From assembly GCA_945949735.1 (NCBI GenBank), contig CAMFFO010000002.1, positions 1-64,000 on the forward strand: a stretch of 64,000 nucleotides of DNA. The letters are read 5' to 3'. Shown here in pieces: positions 1 through 7,116 of the stretch; position 1 is the stretch's first letter, and each line of letters starts with the position of its first letter. Under the pieces are notes generated by a model. The model saw only the letters and a list, made by a program, of their open reading frames with translations. It was not told the origin of the DNA and made no database searches. Source of the DNA: an uncultured Clostridia bacterium (lineage in GTDB: Bacteria; Bacillota; Clostridia; Oscillospirales; Oscillospiraceae). The position numbers and the translations under genes are program-made.

Positions 1-2
1 GA

Positions 3-89
3 TCACCGGGCCTGCACCCTGAGATGGGTGAGAGAAGTGTGAAGCATTTGGAGCGGAGATTGCGGCAGGCGTATGTCAATGTAATTTGA
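3..89 (+). CDS. 3' end of an unidentified gene cut by the window edge
   Basis: An open frame enters from the left edge and ends at TGA 87-89. The 28 visible residues end in a basic helical tail (MGERSVKHLERRLRQAY). This could be the C-terminal recognition helix of a winged-helix or Spo0A-type regulator, but the piece is too short to assign. The frame is supported only by being open and by its charged, protein-like composition. Confidence 0.35.
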   Translation, partial: SPGLHPEMGERSVKHLERRLRQAYVNVI

Positions 90-99
90 CAGGAAGGCA

Positions 100-336
100 A
101 ATTGGTGTTTAGCGCTTTGGTCTAAGTATCCTGTCATTGCGAGACCAGTGCGCACACTGGTCGTGGCAATCCCCTTACTTAGAGGGAAAATGTATCGACA
201 ACTGCCCCACAGAGCGGGAAAACCTTGCGATTTTTGGTGGTAATCGTTACCTGGTTCCTTTCAACCGGGGGATTGCCACGCCACTTAAGCGCACTGGCTC
301 GCAATGACAGCAAAGAACGTACAAACATCAATTTGT
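100..336. repeat. Family A palindromic repeat, copy A1
   Basis: Begins ATTGGTGTTTAG and ends CAAACATCAATTTG, forming imperfect terminal inverted repeats. Inner arms carry CATTGCGAGACCAGTGCGCA on the left and its inverted partner GGCTCGCAATGACAG on the right. Other full or partial copies lie near 2171, 9885, 17280, 22376, 25053, 42861, 48065 and 52983. It fills the gap between the first two genes; no coding potential is evident inside. Confidence 0.85.
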
Positions 337-383
337 CGTACTGCTTGTGCAACCTGGCAGGTATTGCCGGAAACTGCCCAAAG

Positions 384-420
384 ACAGCGGCCCCGGTTGG
401 ATTTCCACCGGGGCCGCTGT
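384..420 (-). terminator. Intrinsic terminator of the 2-hydroxyacid dehydrogenase gene
   Basis: A perfect 14-bp stem (384-397 with 407-420, ACAGCGGCCCCGGT) with a 9-nt loop lies 10 nt past the stop codon of the minus-strand gene. The following U-run on the minus strand is short (CTTTGG), so efficiency is uncertain. Confidence 0.65.
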
Positions 421-430
421 GCGGGTTGGG

Positions 431-1390
431 TTACGGATTGACTACGTTTTGGGGATGTCCCTCCAGAAACGCGCGGATGTTGTCGGCCACACAGGCGAGG
501 AGCCGTTCCCGGCTTTCGGTGGGGGCCCAGGCCATGTGGGGCGTGAGAATGCAGTTTGGGGCGGTGAGCAGGGGGCTGTCCGTGGGGATGGGCTCCCGGG
601 CGACCACGTCCATTGCCGCGCCCCGGAGTTTACCGGTATGAAGCGCCCGGGCCACGGCTTCCTCGGAGATCAGGGGGCCTCGGGCAGTATTGAGGAGGAT
701 CGCACCGTCCTTCATCCGGGAAATTGTTTGCGTGTTAATGATTTCCTTGGTTTCCGGGAACAGAGGACAGTGGAGGGAAACCACGTCGCTGCGCCGGAGA
801 AGCTCGTCAAGCTCCACGTAGCTGCCGACGGCACGTCCTTCTTCGCATTGGCTGCGGCTGTAGGCGAGAACGTTCATCCCGAAGCCGTGGGCAATGCGGC
901 CCACGGCTCTGCCGATTTTGCCGAAGCCGATGATGCCCATGGTTTTTCCCGCCAGCTCCATCTGCGGCGTGGCCCAGAAGCAGAAGTCCGGGCATTCGCT
1001 CCAGCGTCCCTGGTGCACCAGGGTGTCGTGGAGCCCGATCCGATGACACAGCTCCAGCAGCAGGGCAAAGGTGTACTGGGCCACCGCGTCCGTGCCGTAG
1101 CTGGGAACATTGCACACCGGGATGCCCCGATCCCGGGCCGCTGCCGTGTCTATCACGTTGTAGCCCGTGGCCTGAACGCAGACCAGTTTTACACTGGGGC
1201 AGGCGTCCAGAAGGGTGGGGGTGATGGGAGTTTTGTTGGTCAGAAGGATCTGCGCCCCCCGGCTCCGGGCGATGGCCTGGGCCTCCGTTGCGGTGCGGTC
1301 ATAGAGGGTGACCTCACCAAATTGGTTCAGGCAGCTCCAATCCAGGTCGCCGGGGTTCAGGGCGTGACCATCCAGAATAACGATTTTCAT
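431..1390 (-). CDS. D-isomer specific 2-hydroxyacid dehydrogenase (glycerate dehydrogenase-like)
   Basis: The 319-residue protein has the two-lobed layout of NAD-dependent 2-hydroxyacid dehydrogenases. The N-terminal substrate lobe is followed by a Rossmann lobe with GFGKIG at about 155-160, and later by the family LLNTARGPLIS and LTPHMAW segments carrying the substrate-binding Arg and catalytic His. Length is typical. ATG at 1390 is chosen over ATG 1396 because AAGGAG then sits about 8 nt upstream. The family reduces hydroxypyruvate, glyoxylate or similar 2-oxoacids. Substrate cannot be told from sequence; a glycerate dehydrogenase (HprA) role is the usual assignment. It is divergent from the pseudouridine synthase gene and ends in a strong hairpin. 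Confidence 0.88.
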   Translation of the reverse strand: MKIVILDGHALNPGDLDWSCLNQFGEVTLYDRTATEAQAIARSRGAQILLTNKTPITPTLLDACPSVKLVCVQATGYNVIDTAAARDRGIPVCNVPSYGTDAVAQYTFALLLELCHRIGLHDTLVHQGRWSECPDFCFWATPQMELAGKTMGIIGFGKIGRAVGRIAHGFGMNVLAYSRSQCEEGRAVGSYVELDELLRRSDVVSLHCPLFPETKEIINTQTISRMKDGAILLNTARGPLISEEAVARALHTGKLRGAAMDVVAREPIPTDSPLLTAPNCILTPHMAWAPTESRERLLACVADNIRAFLEGHPQNVVNP

Positions 1391-1462
1391 GAACATGGCT
1401 CCTTTCGCTTGCAATGCCATTGTTTTTTTGATAGGATAGGGAAAAGTGCGGGGGAAAACAGT

Positions 1463-2095
1463 ATGGAAATTCTTTATTTGGATGCGGATATTGTGGTATG
1501 CGTCAAGCCCCAGCGGGTGCTGTCCACCGATGAGCCGGGGGGCGTCCCGGAGCTGGTACGGAAAGAGCTGGGGGATGAAAAGGCAGACGTGCGGACGGTT
1601 CACAGGCTGGACCGGGTGGTGGGCGGCGTGATGGTTCTGGCGCGCTCCGCCTCCGCCGCCTCGGAGCTGTCCCGGCAGGTCCGGGAAAACGCATTCGGCA
1701 AGGAGTACCTGGCGGTGGTTCACGGCGAACCTGGGGCAGAGGAAGGGCAGCTGCGGGATTTGCTGGGCAGGGACAAGGCAAGACGCATGACTTTCGTGGC
1801 TGCGGAGCCGGCAAAGGGGATCCAGGAGGCGGTGCTGAGCTACCGGGTGCTGAACCGGGCGGATGACCTCACCCGGGTGCGGATTCGGCTGCACACGGGA
1901 AGAACCCACCAAATCCGGGTTCAGTTTGCCAGCCGGGGAATGGCCCTGGTGGGGGAACGGAAGTACGACACCCGGGAGGATCCCTGCGAGATTGCTCTGT
2001 GGTCGTATATGGTGGAATTCACCCACCCCCGCACCGGGGAGCGGATGACCTTCCGAAAGGAGCCGCCCCAGGTGTACCCCTGGACGGCGGTTTGA
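1463..2095 (+). CDS. RluA-family pseudouridine synthase
   Basis: The 210-residue protein carries the RluA catalytic motif HRLD at about 47-50, with Asp50 as the expected nucleophilic residue. The C-terminal family segment RIRLHTGRTHQIRVQFAS is also present. The family isomerises uridine to pseudouridine in rRNA or tRNA. There is no N-terminal S4 RNA-binding domain, so this is the short form, whose RNA target cannot be predicted. The usual DxxTSG context after HRLD is altered to HRLDRVVGG. ATG 1463 is the first start that begins the conserved catalytic domain (MEILYLDADIVVCVKP); its ribosome site is weak (GGGGGAAAA). Confidence 0.88.
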   Translation: MEILYLDADIVVCVKPQRVLSTDEPGGVPELVRKELGDEKADVRTVHRLDRVVGGVMVLARSASAASELSRQVRENAFGKEYLAVVHGEPGAEEGQLRDLLGRDKARRMTFVAAEPAKGIQEAVLSYRVLNRADDLTRVRIRLHTGRTHQIRVQFASRGMALVGERKYDTREDPCEIALWSYMVEFTHPRTGERMTFRKEPPQVYPWTAV

Positions 2096-2170
2096 AAATG
2101 GGTGCTGAATGAATTGTACCACGGATAAGGAAAAGCGCAAGGGAAATTGCCGCTGCCTTTACAAAAAAGG

Positions 2171-2288
2171 GATGGAAAACTGTTGTTTACCGCTTTGCTC
2201 CAAGTATCCTGTCATTGCCACGACCAGTCTGCGGACTGGTCTCGCAATGACAGAAAACTTTGGGGCGAGGCCGCTAAACAACATTTTA
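2171..2288. repeat. Family A palindromic repeat, short copy A2
   Basis: Starts AACTGTTGTTTACCG and ends GCTAAACAACATTT, with CATTGCCACGACCAGT and TCTCGCAATGACAG arms between. About half the length of A1: the middle segment present in full copies is missing, leaving the two arms joined. Confidence 0.8.
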
Positions 2289-2325
2289 CACCCAAATCCG
2301 GCTTGGGTCGGGGATTGGAGGAGCT

Positions 2326-2592
2326 ATGAGCCATTACGATTATTTTCAGAACAGGGAATGCGAGTATTTCCCCTGTCATGAGGGGGCGGATCCGGAAAGG
2401 TTTAGCTGCCTGTTCTGCTACTGCCCTTTGTACGCTCTGGGCGAGAAGTGCGGGGGCAATTTCCGGTATACGGACAAGGGCATCAAGGACTGCTCCGGAT
2501 GCCTCCGACCCCATCGGCGGGAGAACTACGGGGCAATCTGTGAAAAAATGGGGGAAATCCTGGAACTCGCAAAACGGAAGGAAAACCCTTGA
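2326..2592 (+). CDS. Cysteine-rich small domain (zinc-finger-like) protein
   Basis: An 88-residue protein with nine cysteines, including CEYFPCH, CLFCYCPLY, KCGG and DCSGCLRPH. This matches the pattern of the Cysteine-rich small domain family (Pfam PF04071 from memory), thought to bind a metal through these cysteines. Its biochemical function is unknown; some relatives occur near cobalamin genes, but none are here. GGAGG ends six bases before the ATG. It stands alone between repeat A2 and the tRNA-Ser region. Confidence 0.8.
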   Translation: MSHYDYFQNRECEYFPCHEGADPERFSCLFCYCPLYALGEKCGGNFRYTDKGIKDCSGCLRPHRRENYGAICEKMGEILELAKRKENP

Positions 2593-2669
2593 TTTTTCCG
2601 GCAATAGCTGGTATAATATCCCGGTCGTGATGACGACAAATGGAGATACAATCGAGTTGAGATAGCTAC

Positions 2670-2712
2670 GGAGAGGTATCGAAGTGGTCATAACGGGGCT
2701 GACTGGAAATCG
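2670..2712 (+). pseudogene. Remnant of a tRNA-Ser (GGA anticodon) 5' half
   Basis: GGAGAGGTATCGAAGTGGTC is followed by the D-arm and an anticodon stem-loop whose loop reads CTGGAAA, giving anticodon GGA (Ser). Up to the anticodon it matches the intact tRNA-Ser at 2849 in all but a few bases, and the two share their upstream context (TTGAGATA..TACGGAGA). After the anticodon stem there is no variable arm, no TTCGAAT T-loop and no CCTCTCC acceptor strand, so it cannot fold as a tRNA. Confidence 0.7.
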
Positions 2713-2848
2713 TGGTCGCTACCCGGCAGCTCCCTGACCGGAAACCCTTGATTTTACGGGGGATTCGGGTGTCTTTAACTGTTTATTTTTCTTTGTTCTC
2801 CCCATCGGTTCTTCCCGTTTTCTGAGGTGCTGATGTTGAGATAAATAC

Positions 2849-2937
2849 GGAGACGTATCGAAGTGGTCATAACGGGACTGACTCGAAATCAGTTGATCCG
2901 CAAGGGTCCGTGGGTTCGAATCCCACCGTCTCCGCCA
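2849..2937 (+). tRNA. tRNA-Ser(CGA)
   Basis: The acceptor stem GGAGACG pairs with CGTCTCC, followed by discriminator G and an encoded CCA. The anticodon loop CTCGAAA gives anticodon CGA at 2884-2886, reading UCG. The long variable arm expected for tRNA-Ser and the T-loop GGTTCGAATCC are present. A terminator follows directly. Confidence 0.96.
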
Positions 2938-2945
2938 GAATGCCT

Positions 2946-2985
2946 GCCAGCAGCCGGTTTTCCCGGCTGCTGGCTTTTCTTTTTT
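2946..2985 (+). terminator. Intrinsic terminator after tRNA-Ser
   Basis: GCCAGCAGCCGG pairs with CCGGCTGCTGGC around a short T-rich loop, followed by TTTTCTTTTTT. It is a strong Rho-independent terminator 9 nt after the tRNA CCA end. Confidence 0.93.
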
Positions 2986-3103
2986 CGTTCGGAGCAAGTC
3001 CCAAACCACCCAGCATCGTGTCAGCCGAAGTCAGCTTCGAGCTATAATCCCGGTTGGCGTACGCTCTTTATGCCCCCAAATGTTATCCACAGCCCTGATA
3101 TCC

Positions 3104-3144
3104 GAAAAAAGCAGACCCTTTCTGATTCCAGAGAGGATCTGCTT
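3104..3144 (-). terminator. Intrinsic terminator of the sugar-isomerase operon
   Basis: Read on the minus strand, AGCAGATCCT pairs with AGGGTCTGCT (one G-U pair) and is followed by TTTTTT. It lies about 75 nt past the stop of the minus-strand isomerase gene. The rest of 2986-3216 holds no convincing gene. Confidence 0.75.
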
Positions 3145-3216
3145 GTTTTCTTAGTGGTTATTTATGGCAGCCTCCATTGTGCTGTGTTGCCTTAACATCC
3201 CCTATTGCCATATCCC

Positions 3217-4689
3217 TCAGGCGAAGGGATTTTCGGTGGGGTAGGGGAGGCTCTTGGGCTGGTTATAGGCGATATCGGAGACGCCGAAATACTTGAACAC
3301 CTCGTAAAGCGCCTTGCCGCAGTGGGCAAAGGCCACGGCACCGTGGTGGGGATACCGCTTCTGAATCAGCACATGGCGGTAGAACCGGCCCATCTCGGGA
3401 ATGGCGAACACGCCGATGCCGCCGAAGGAGCGGGTCTTGACCGGTAGCACCTCGCCCTGGGCAATGTAGGAGCGGAGGTTGCCCTCACTGTCACACTGCA
3501 GGCGGTAGAAGGTGATGTCGGAGGCGGCAATGTCGCCCTCCAGGGTGCCCCGGGTGAAGTCGGGCTCGCTGCCCGCGGGCTCCAGCAGACGGTGCTGGAT
3601 CAGCTGGTACTTGACGGCGCAATCCCCGCACATCTTGCAGCTGGGGGTATTGCCGCAGTGGAAGCCCATGAAGGTATCGGTGAGCTTGTAGTCAAACTTG
3701 CCGGCGATATCCTCGTCATAGATGTACTTGGGCACGGAGTTGTTGATGTCCAGCAGTGTTACGGCGTCGCCGGTGACGCAGGCACCCAGGTACTCGGAAA
3801 CCGCGCCGTAAATATCCACCTCGCAGGCCACGGGGATGCCCCGGGAGGCCAGGCGGGAGTTGACGTAGCAGGGCTCAAAGCCGAACTGCTCAGGGAAGGC
3901 GGGCCAGCACTTGTCGGCAAAGACCACGTACTTGCGGTCGCCCTTGTGGTTCTCGGCCCAGTCCAGCAGCGTCAGCTCAAACTGCGCCATCCGCTCCAGC
4001 ATATCGGTGTAGACCTTGGTGCCCATCTCCCGCTGCATATCCGCGATCACATCGGCGATACGGGGGTCACCCTTGTGGGCCTTGTAGGAAACCAGCAGGT
4101 CCAGCTCGGAGTTCTCCTCGATCTCAATGCCCAGCTCGTACAGACCCTTGATGGGGGCGTTGCAGGCGAAGAAGTCCTGGGGGCGGGGGCCGAAGGTGAT
4201 GACCTTCAGATTTTTCAGGCCGAGGATGCCCCGGGCGATGGGGACAAACTCCCGAATCATCTTCGCGCAGTCCTCAGCGGTGCCCACGGGGTACTCAGGG
4301 ATATAGGCCTTCAGATGGCGCATACCCAGGTTGTAGGAACAGTTCAGCATACCGCAGTAGGCGTCGCCGCGGCCGTTGATCAGGTCGCCGTCGCCCTCTG
4401 CCGCGGCGATGACCATGGCAGGGCCGTGGAACTTCTTGACGAGCAGGGTTTCGGGGGTCTCGGGGCCAAAGTTGCCCAGGAACACCACCAGGGCGTTGAC
4501 CCCGTGGGCGCGGACATCGGCGATGGCGTCGGAGGCGTCCTTCTCGTTCTCCACGGTGATGGGGCACTCATAAAGGCCCTCGCCGTAGGCGGCGACGATG
4601 TTCTTGCGGCGCTGAGTGGAAAGGGCAATGGGGAAGCAGTCCCGGGACACGGCGATGATGCCAAGCTTCACTTCAGGAATGTTGTTCAT
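3217..4689 (-). CDS. L-fucose/L-arabinose isomerase family protein
   Basis: The 490-residue protein has the FucI/AraA-like fold signature: an N-terminal segment starting VKLGIIAVSRDCFP, a central AAAEGDGDLINGRGDAYCGM segment, and a C-terminal half with clustered Cys/His (GFHCGNTPSCKMCGDCAVKY, then HHGAVAFAHCG). Such enzymes interconvert aldoses and ketoses with a divalent metal. The substrate is not evident. GGAGATAA precedes the ATG. It is last in a three-gene operon (kinase, DUF4867 protein, isomerase), so an aldose-to-ketose step feeding the FGGY kinase is likely. The CxxCGxC cluster is more cysteine-rich than classical FucI and could bind metal. Confidence 0.85.
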   Translation of the reverse strand: MNNIPEVKLGIIAVSRDCFPIALSTQRRKNIVAAYGEGLYECPITVENEKDASDAIADVRAHGVNALVVFLGNFGPETPETLLVKKFHGPAMVIAAAEGDGDLINGRGDAYCGMLNCSYNLGMRHLKAYIPEYPVGTAEDCAKMIREFVPIARGILGLKNLKVITFGPRPQDFFACNAPIKGLYELGIEIEENSELDLLVSYKAHKGDPRIADVIADMQREMGTKVYTDMLERMAQFELTLLDWAENHKGDRKYVVFADKCWPAFPEQFGFEPCYVNSRLASRGIPVACEVDIYGAVSEYLGACVTGDAVTLLDINNSVPKYIYDEDIAGKFDYKLTDTFMGFHCGNTPSCKMCGDCAVKYQLIQHRLLEPAGSEPDFTRGTLEGDIAASDITFYRLQCDSEGNLRSYIAQGEVLPVKTRSFGGIGVFAIPEMGRFYRHVLIQKRYPHHGAVAFAHCGKALYEVFKYFGVSDIAYNQPKSLPYPTENPFA

Positions 4690-4703
4690 AGCGTTTTATC
4701 TCC

Positions 4704-5342
4704 TTACAATAAATTTGCGATGTCAATGTTCTCGCCGGACAGACCCACATGGGCGCCCTGGGCTGCCTCGGAGGAATCCGGGTGGGCAAGCAGCCACTTG
4801 TTGCGGGCCCAGAGCAGTTTGTCCTCGGAGGACTTGTTTTCAATGGCGGGCTTGTCCGTATTGGTTCCCTGGGGCAAGGCAACCAGCACCCGGAAGCCCT
4901 TGCTTTCGTCACAGTGGCAGGGGGCGTAGTGCAGCGTGGTGGCATAGACCTCTACCAGCACCCCGGCAGGAACCCGGAAGGCCCTGACCTTGGCGGTGTC
5001 CAGGACGCCGTTTTCAATCTCGTCCTGTTTCGCAAGCAGGAGGATAAAGTCCTCGGTGCCCAGGTTAAATTCGCTGTCCCGGTGGTATTCCAGACAGTTC
5101 AGCCTGGTGTTGTGGCCGTTGCACCAGCCAAGCTGCACCGGCATTCCACCGTAGCAATGCTCGGAAACCTCCACCATGGCGGGAAGCTCCTGGAGGGGTT
5201 CATACTCGGGAACATAGTCCACGCCGGGGCCCTGGGGGGCATCCTTTAAGACATTAAGGATTTCCTGCACGGTATCTGCCATACCGTCCACAATCTGACC
5301 GTAGGGCTTAAACTCTGGATCGTACACACTGTAGAATACCAT
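4704..5342 (-). CDS. DUF4867 family protein
   Basis: The 212-residue soluble protein resembles, from memory, the DUF4867 family commonly encoded beside FucI-like isomerases. Features include MVFYSVYDPEFKPYG at the start, a GHNTRLNCLEYHRDSEFN segment, and an LHYAPCHCDESKGFRVLV segment. These His, Glu and Cys residues on predicted strands resemble a cupin-like metal site, which is inference. It lies 14 nt upstream of the isomerase and 5 nt downstream of the kinase, so it is co-transcribed. A role in sugar handling, such as mutarotation or lyase chemistry, is possible but unproven. Confidence 0.75.
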   Translation of the reverse strand: MVFYSVYDPEFKPYGQIVDGMADTVQEILNVLKDAPQGPGVDYVPEYEPLQELPAMVEVSEHCYGGMPVQLGWCNGHNTRLNCLEYHRDSEFNLGTEDFILLLAKQDEIENGVLDTAKVRAFRVPAGVLVEVYATTLHYAPCHCDESKGFRVLVALPQGTNTDKPAIENKSSEDKLLWARNKWLLAHPDSSEAAQGAHVGLSGENIDIANLL

Positions 5343-5347
5343 AAGAA

Positions 5348-6829
5348 TTACTCCTTCGCAAGTCCCGCAAACAGTTCTTTGCAGGCTGGATAGATTTTTT
5401 TAAACTGCTGGTAGCGTTTTTCGTACTTCGCGGCCAGCTTCGGATCGGGCTTTACGGTGGAGGCTACACGGACGATCCGGTCACAGGCGGCTTTCACGCT
5501 TCCGTATTCCCCACAGGCCACCATGGCCAGCATGGCACCGCCCATGCCGGGGCCCTGTTCGGATTCCAGGCACTGCAGTTCGATATTCAGCACGTTGGCC
5601 ATAATCGTTTTCCAAAGCGTGCTCCTGGCGCCGCCGCCGCAGATCTTGGAGCTGTTGATCTCAATACCCAAGGATCTTGCCACCTCCACGCTGTCCCGGA
5701 TGGCGAAGGCCACGCCTTCCAGTACCGCCTGGGTTAAATCGGAACGGGCGGTGTCCATGGTCATGCCGATAAAGGTGCCCCGGGCATTGGTGTCGTTAAT
5801 GGGGCTGCGCTCGCCCATGAGGTAGGGGAGGAAGTACACATGGTTTTCTCCCAGCTTCTCCGGGGTGATGGGGGCCTGCTCCGCAGTGTAGTCTGTGGTT
5901 TTGAAAATGTCCTCCATGAGCCATTTATTGCAGGAGGCTGCGCAGAGCATACAGCCCATCAGGTGGTAGCCGCCGTCGGCATGGGCAAAGGCGTGGAGCG
6001 CGTTATTCCGGTCAACGCCGAATTTCTCCGAGGAGATGAATACGGTGCCGGAGGTGCCCAGGCTGATGTTGCAGCCGCCCGCGCCCACAACGCCGGTTCC
6101 CACAGCGGCCGCGGCATTGTCTCCTGCGCCGGCACAGACTCTCACGGTTTCGGGAATGCCAAGAAGCTTGGCGATCTCCGGCTTCACGGTGCCGATACAT
6201 TCATAGCTTTCGAAGAGGTGTGGCATCTGCCCTTCCGAGATGCCGCAGATGGAGAGCATTTCCTTCGACCAGCATTTGTGCTGAACATCCAGAAGCAGCA
6301 TACCAGAGGCATCGGAGTAATCGCAGGAATGGACACCGGTGAGAACGTAGTTGACATAATCCTTTGGAAGCATGATTTTGGAGATTCTCGCGAAGTTCTC
6401 CGGTTCTTTTTCCCGCAGCCACAGGAGCTTGGGGGCGGTGAAGCCCGCAAAGGCGATGTTCGCCGTCCAGGCGGAGAGCTGCTCCTTGCCGATTTCATTG
6501 TTCAGGTAATCCACCTGCTCCGCGGTGCGGCCATCGTTCCAGAGGATGGCGGGGCGGATCACCCGGTCGTCCTTGTCCAGCACCACCAGGCCGTGCATCT
6601 GACCGCCGCAGCCGATTCCAGCCACCTGGGAGGCATCGAAGTCCCGCAGAAGCTCCGGGACACCCGCCAGCACGGCTCTGCGCCAGTCATCAGGGTTTTG
6701 CTGGCTCCAACCTGGCTGGGGGAATTCCAGGGGGTAATCCCTTGTGACGGTGTTTTGGATCTGTCCGGAGGAGTCCATCAGCAGCAGCTTGACGGAAGAG
6801 GTGCCGAGATCAATTCCGATATATAGCAT
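5348..6829 (-). CDS. xylB: Xylulokinase-like FGGY sugar kinase
   Basis: The 493-residue protein has the FGGY kinase plan. It opens with MLYIGIDLGTSSVK (phosphate loop), contains GGQMHGLVVLD (the xylulokinase-type MHGLV signature, catalytic Asp nearby), GAGDNAAAAVGTG, and the C-terminal GGGARSTLWKTIMANVLN signature. Length fits the family. It phosphorylates a ketose, most likely D-xylulose, with ATP. The start at 6829 follows AGGAGC. It is the first gene of the operon behind a good promoter and diverges from a ROK regulator, a common arrangement for xylose-type control. Because the partner isomerase is FucI-like and not XylA, the true substrate may be another ketose. Confidence 0.88.
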   Translation of the reverse strand: MLYIGIDLGTSSVKLLLMDSSGQIQNTVTRDYPLEFPQPGWSQQNPDDWRRAVLAGVPELLRDFDASQVAGIGCGGQMHGLVVLDKDDRVIRPAILWNDGRTAEQVDYLNNEIGKEQLSAWTANIAFAGFTAPKLLWLREKEPENFARISKIMLPKDYVNYVLTGVHSCDYSDASGMLLLDVQHKCWSKEMLSICGISEGQMPHLFESYECIGTVKPEIAKLLGIPETVRVCAGAGDNAAAAVGTGVVGAGGCNISLGTSGTVFISSEKFGVDRNNALHAFAHADGGYHLMGCMLCAASCNKWLMEDIFKTTDYTAEQAPITPEKLGENHVYFLPYLMGERSPINDTNARGTFIGMTMDTARSDLTQAVLEGVAFAIRDSVEVARSLGIEINSSKICGGGARSTLWKTIMANVLNIELQCLESEQGPGMGGAMLAMVACGEYGSVKAACDRIVRVASTVKPDPKLAAKYEKRYQQFKKIYPACKELFAGLAKE

Positions 6830-6908
6830 GGTATGCTCCTTTGACGCATGGATCGGCGGTGGGAGCTGCCGTCCGTGATAGGTTACGCAAGAAACTAGCG
6901 TTACTAAA

Positions 6909-6937
6909 ATTGTAGCACGGGATGAGGATATGTGCAA
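6909..6937 (-). promoter_or_regulatory. Sigma-A-type promoter of the xylB operon
   Basis: Minus strand: -35 TTGCAC, 17-nt spacer, -10 TACAAT, about 80 nt upstream of the kinase start. The transcribed leader at 6893-6909 contains AAACTAGCGTTACTAAAA, an imperfect AAACTA/TTAGTT-like dyad that could be the ROK operator. Confidence 0.8.
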
Positions 6938-7038
6938 TACTGTTTTTTAGATTACAGGGTTTTTATGAAACTCCCACAAAATGAGAAAAAATAATTTGTC
7001 CAAAATGCAAGGGTTATCCCTTTGATTGCCCAAGGAAC

Positions 7039-7066
7039 TTGCGTTTTTGAAAAAATGTGGTATGAT
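7039..7066 (+). promoter_or_regulatory. Promoter of the ROK regulator gene
   Basis: -35 TTGCGT and -10 TATGAT with 16-nt spacing, about 50 nt before the chosen start. It diverges from the xylB promoter across about 100 bp, so one repressor could control both. Confidence 0.7.
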
Positions 7067-7116
7067 GAAACCAATCTGTGCAGGAGCAATGCGCTCCAGG
7101 GGAAGGGCCGGTGAAT

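Noticed and set aside
347-2140. Long antisense or extended open frames across the dehydrogenase and pseudouridine synthase genes
   Set aside because: They run through two well-supported genes in shadow frames, a common effect of high G+C content; no ribosome site or domain supports them.
3178-3193. Second copy of the MITE seen at 12598
   Set aside because: Only one end-like match (minus-strand GGCAACACAGCACAAT) is present, with no partner; treated as a possible remnant only.
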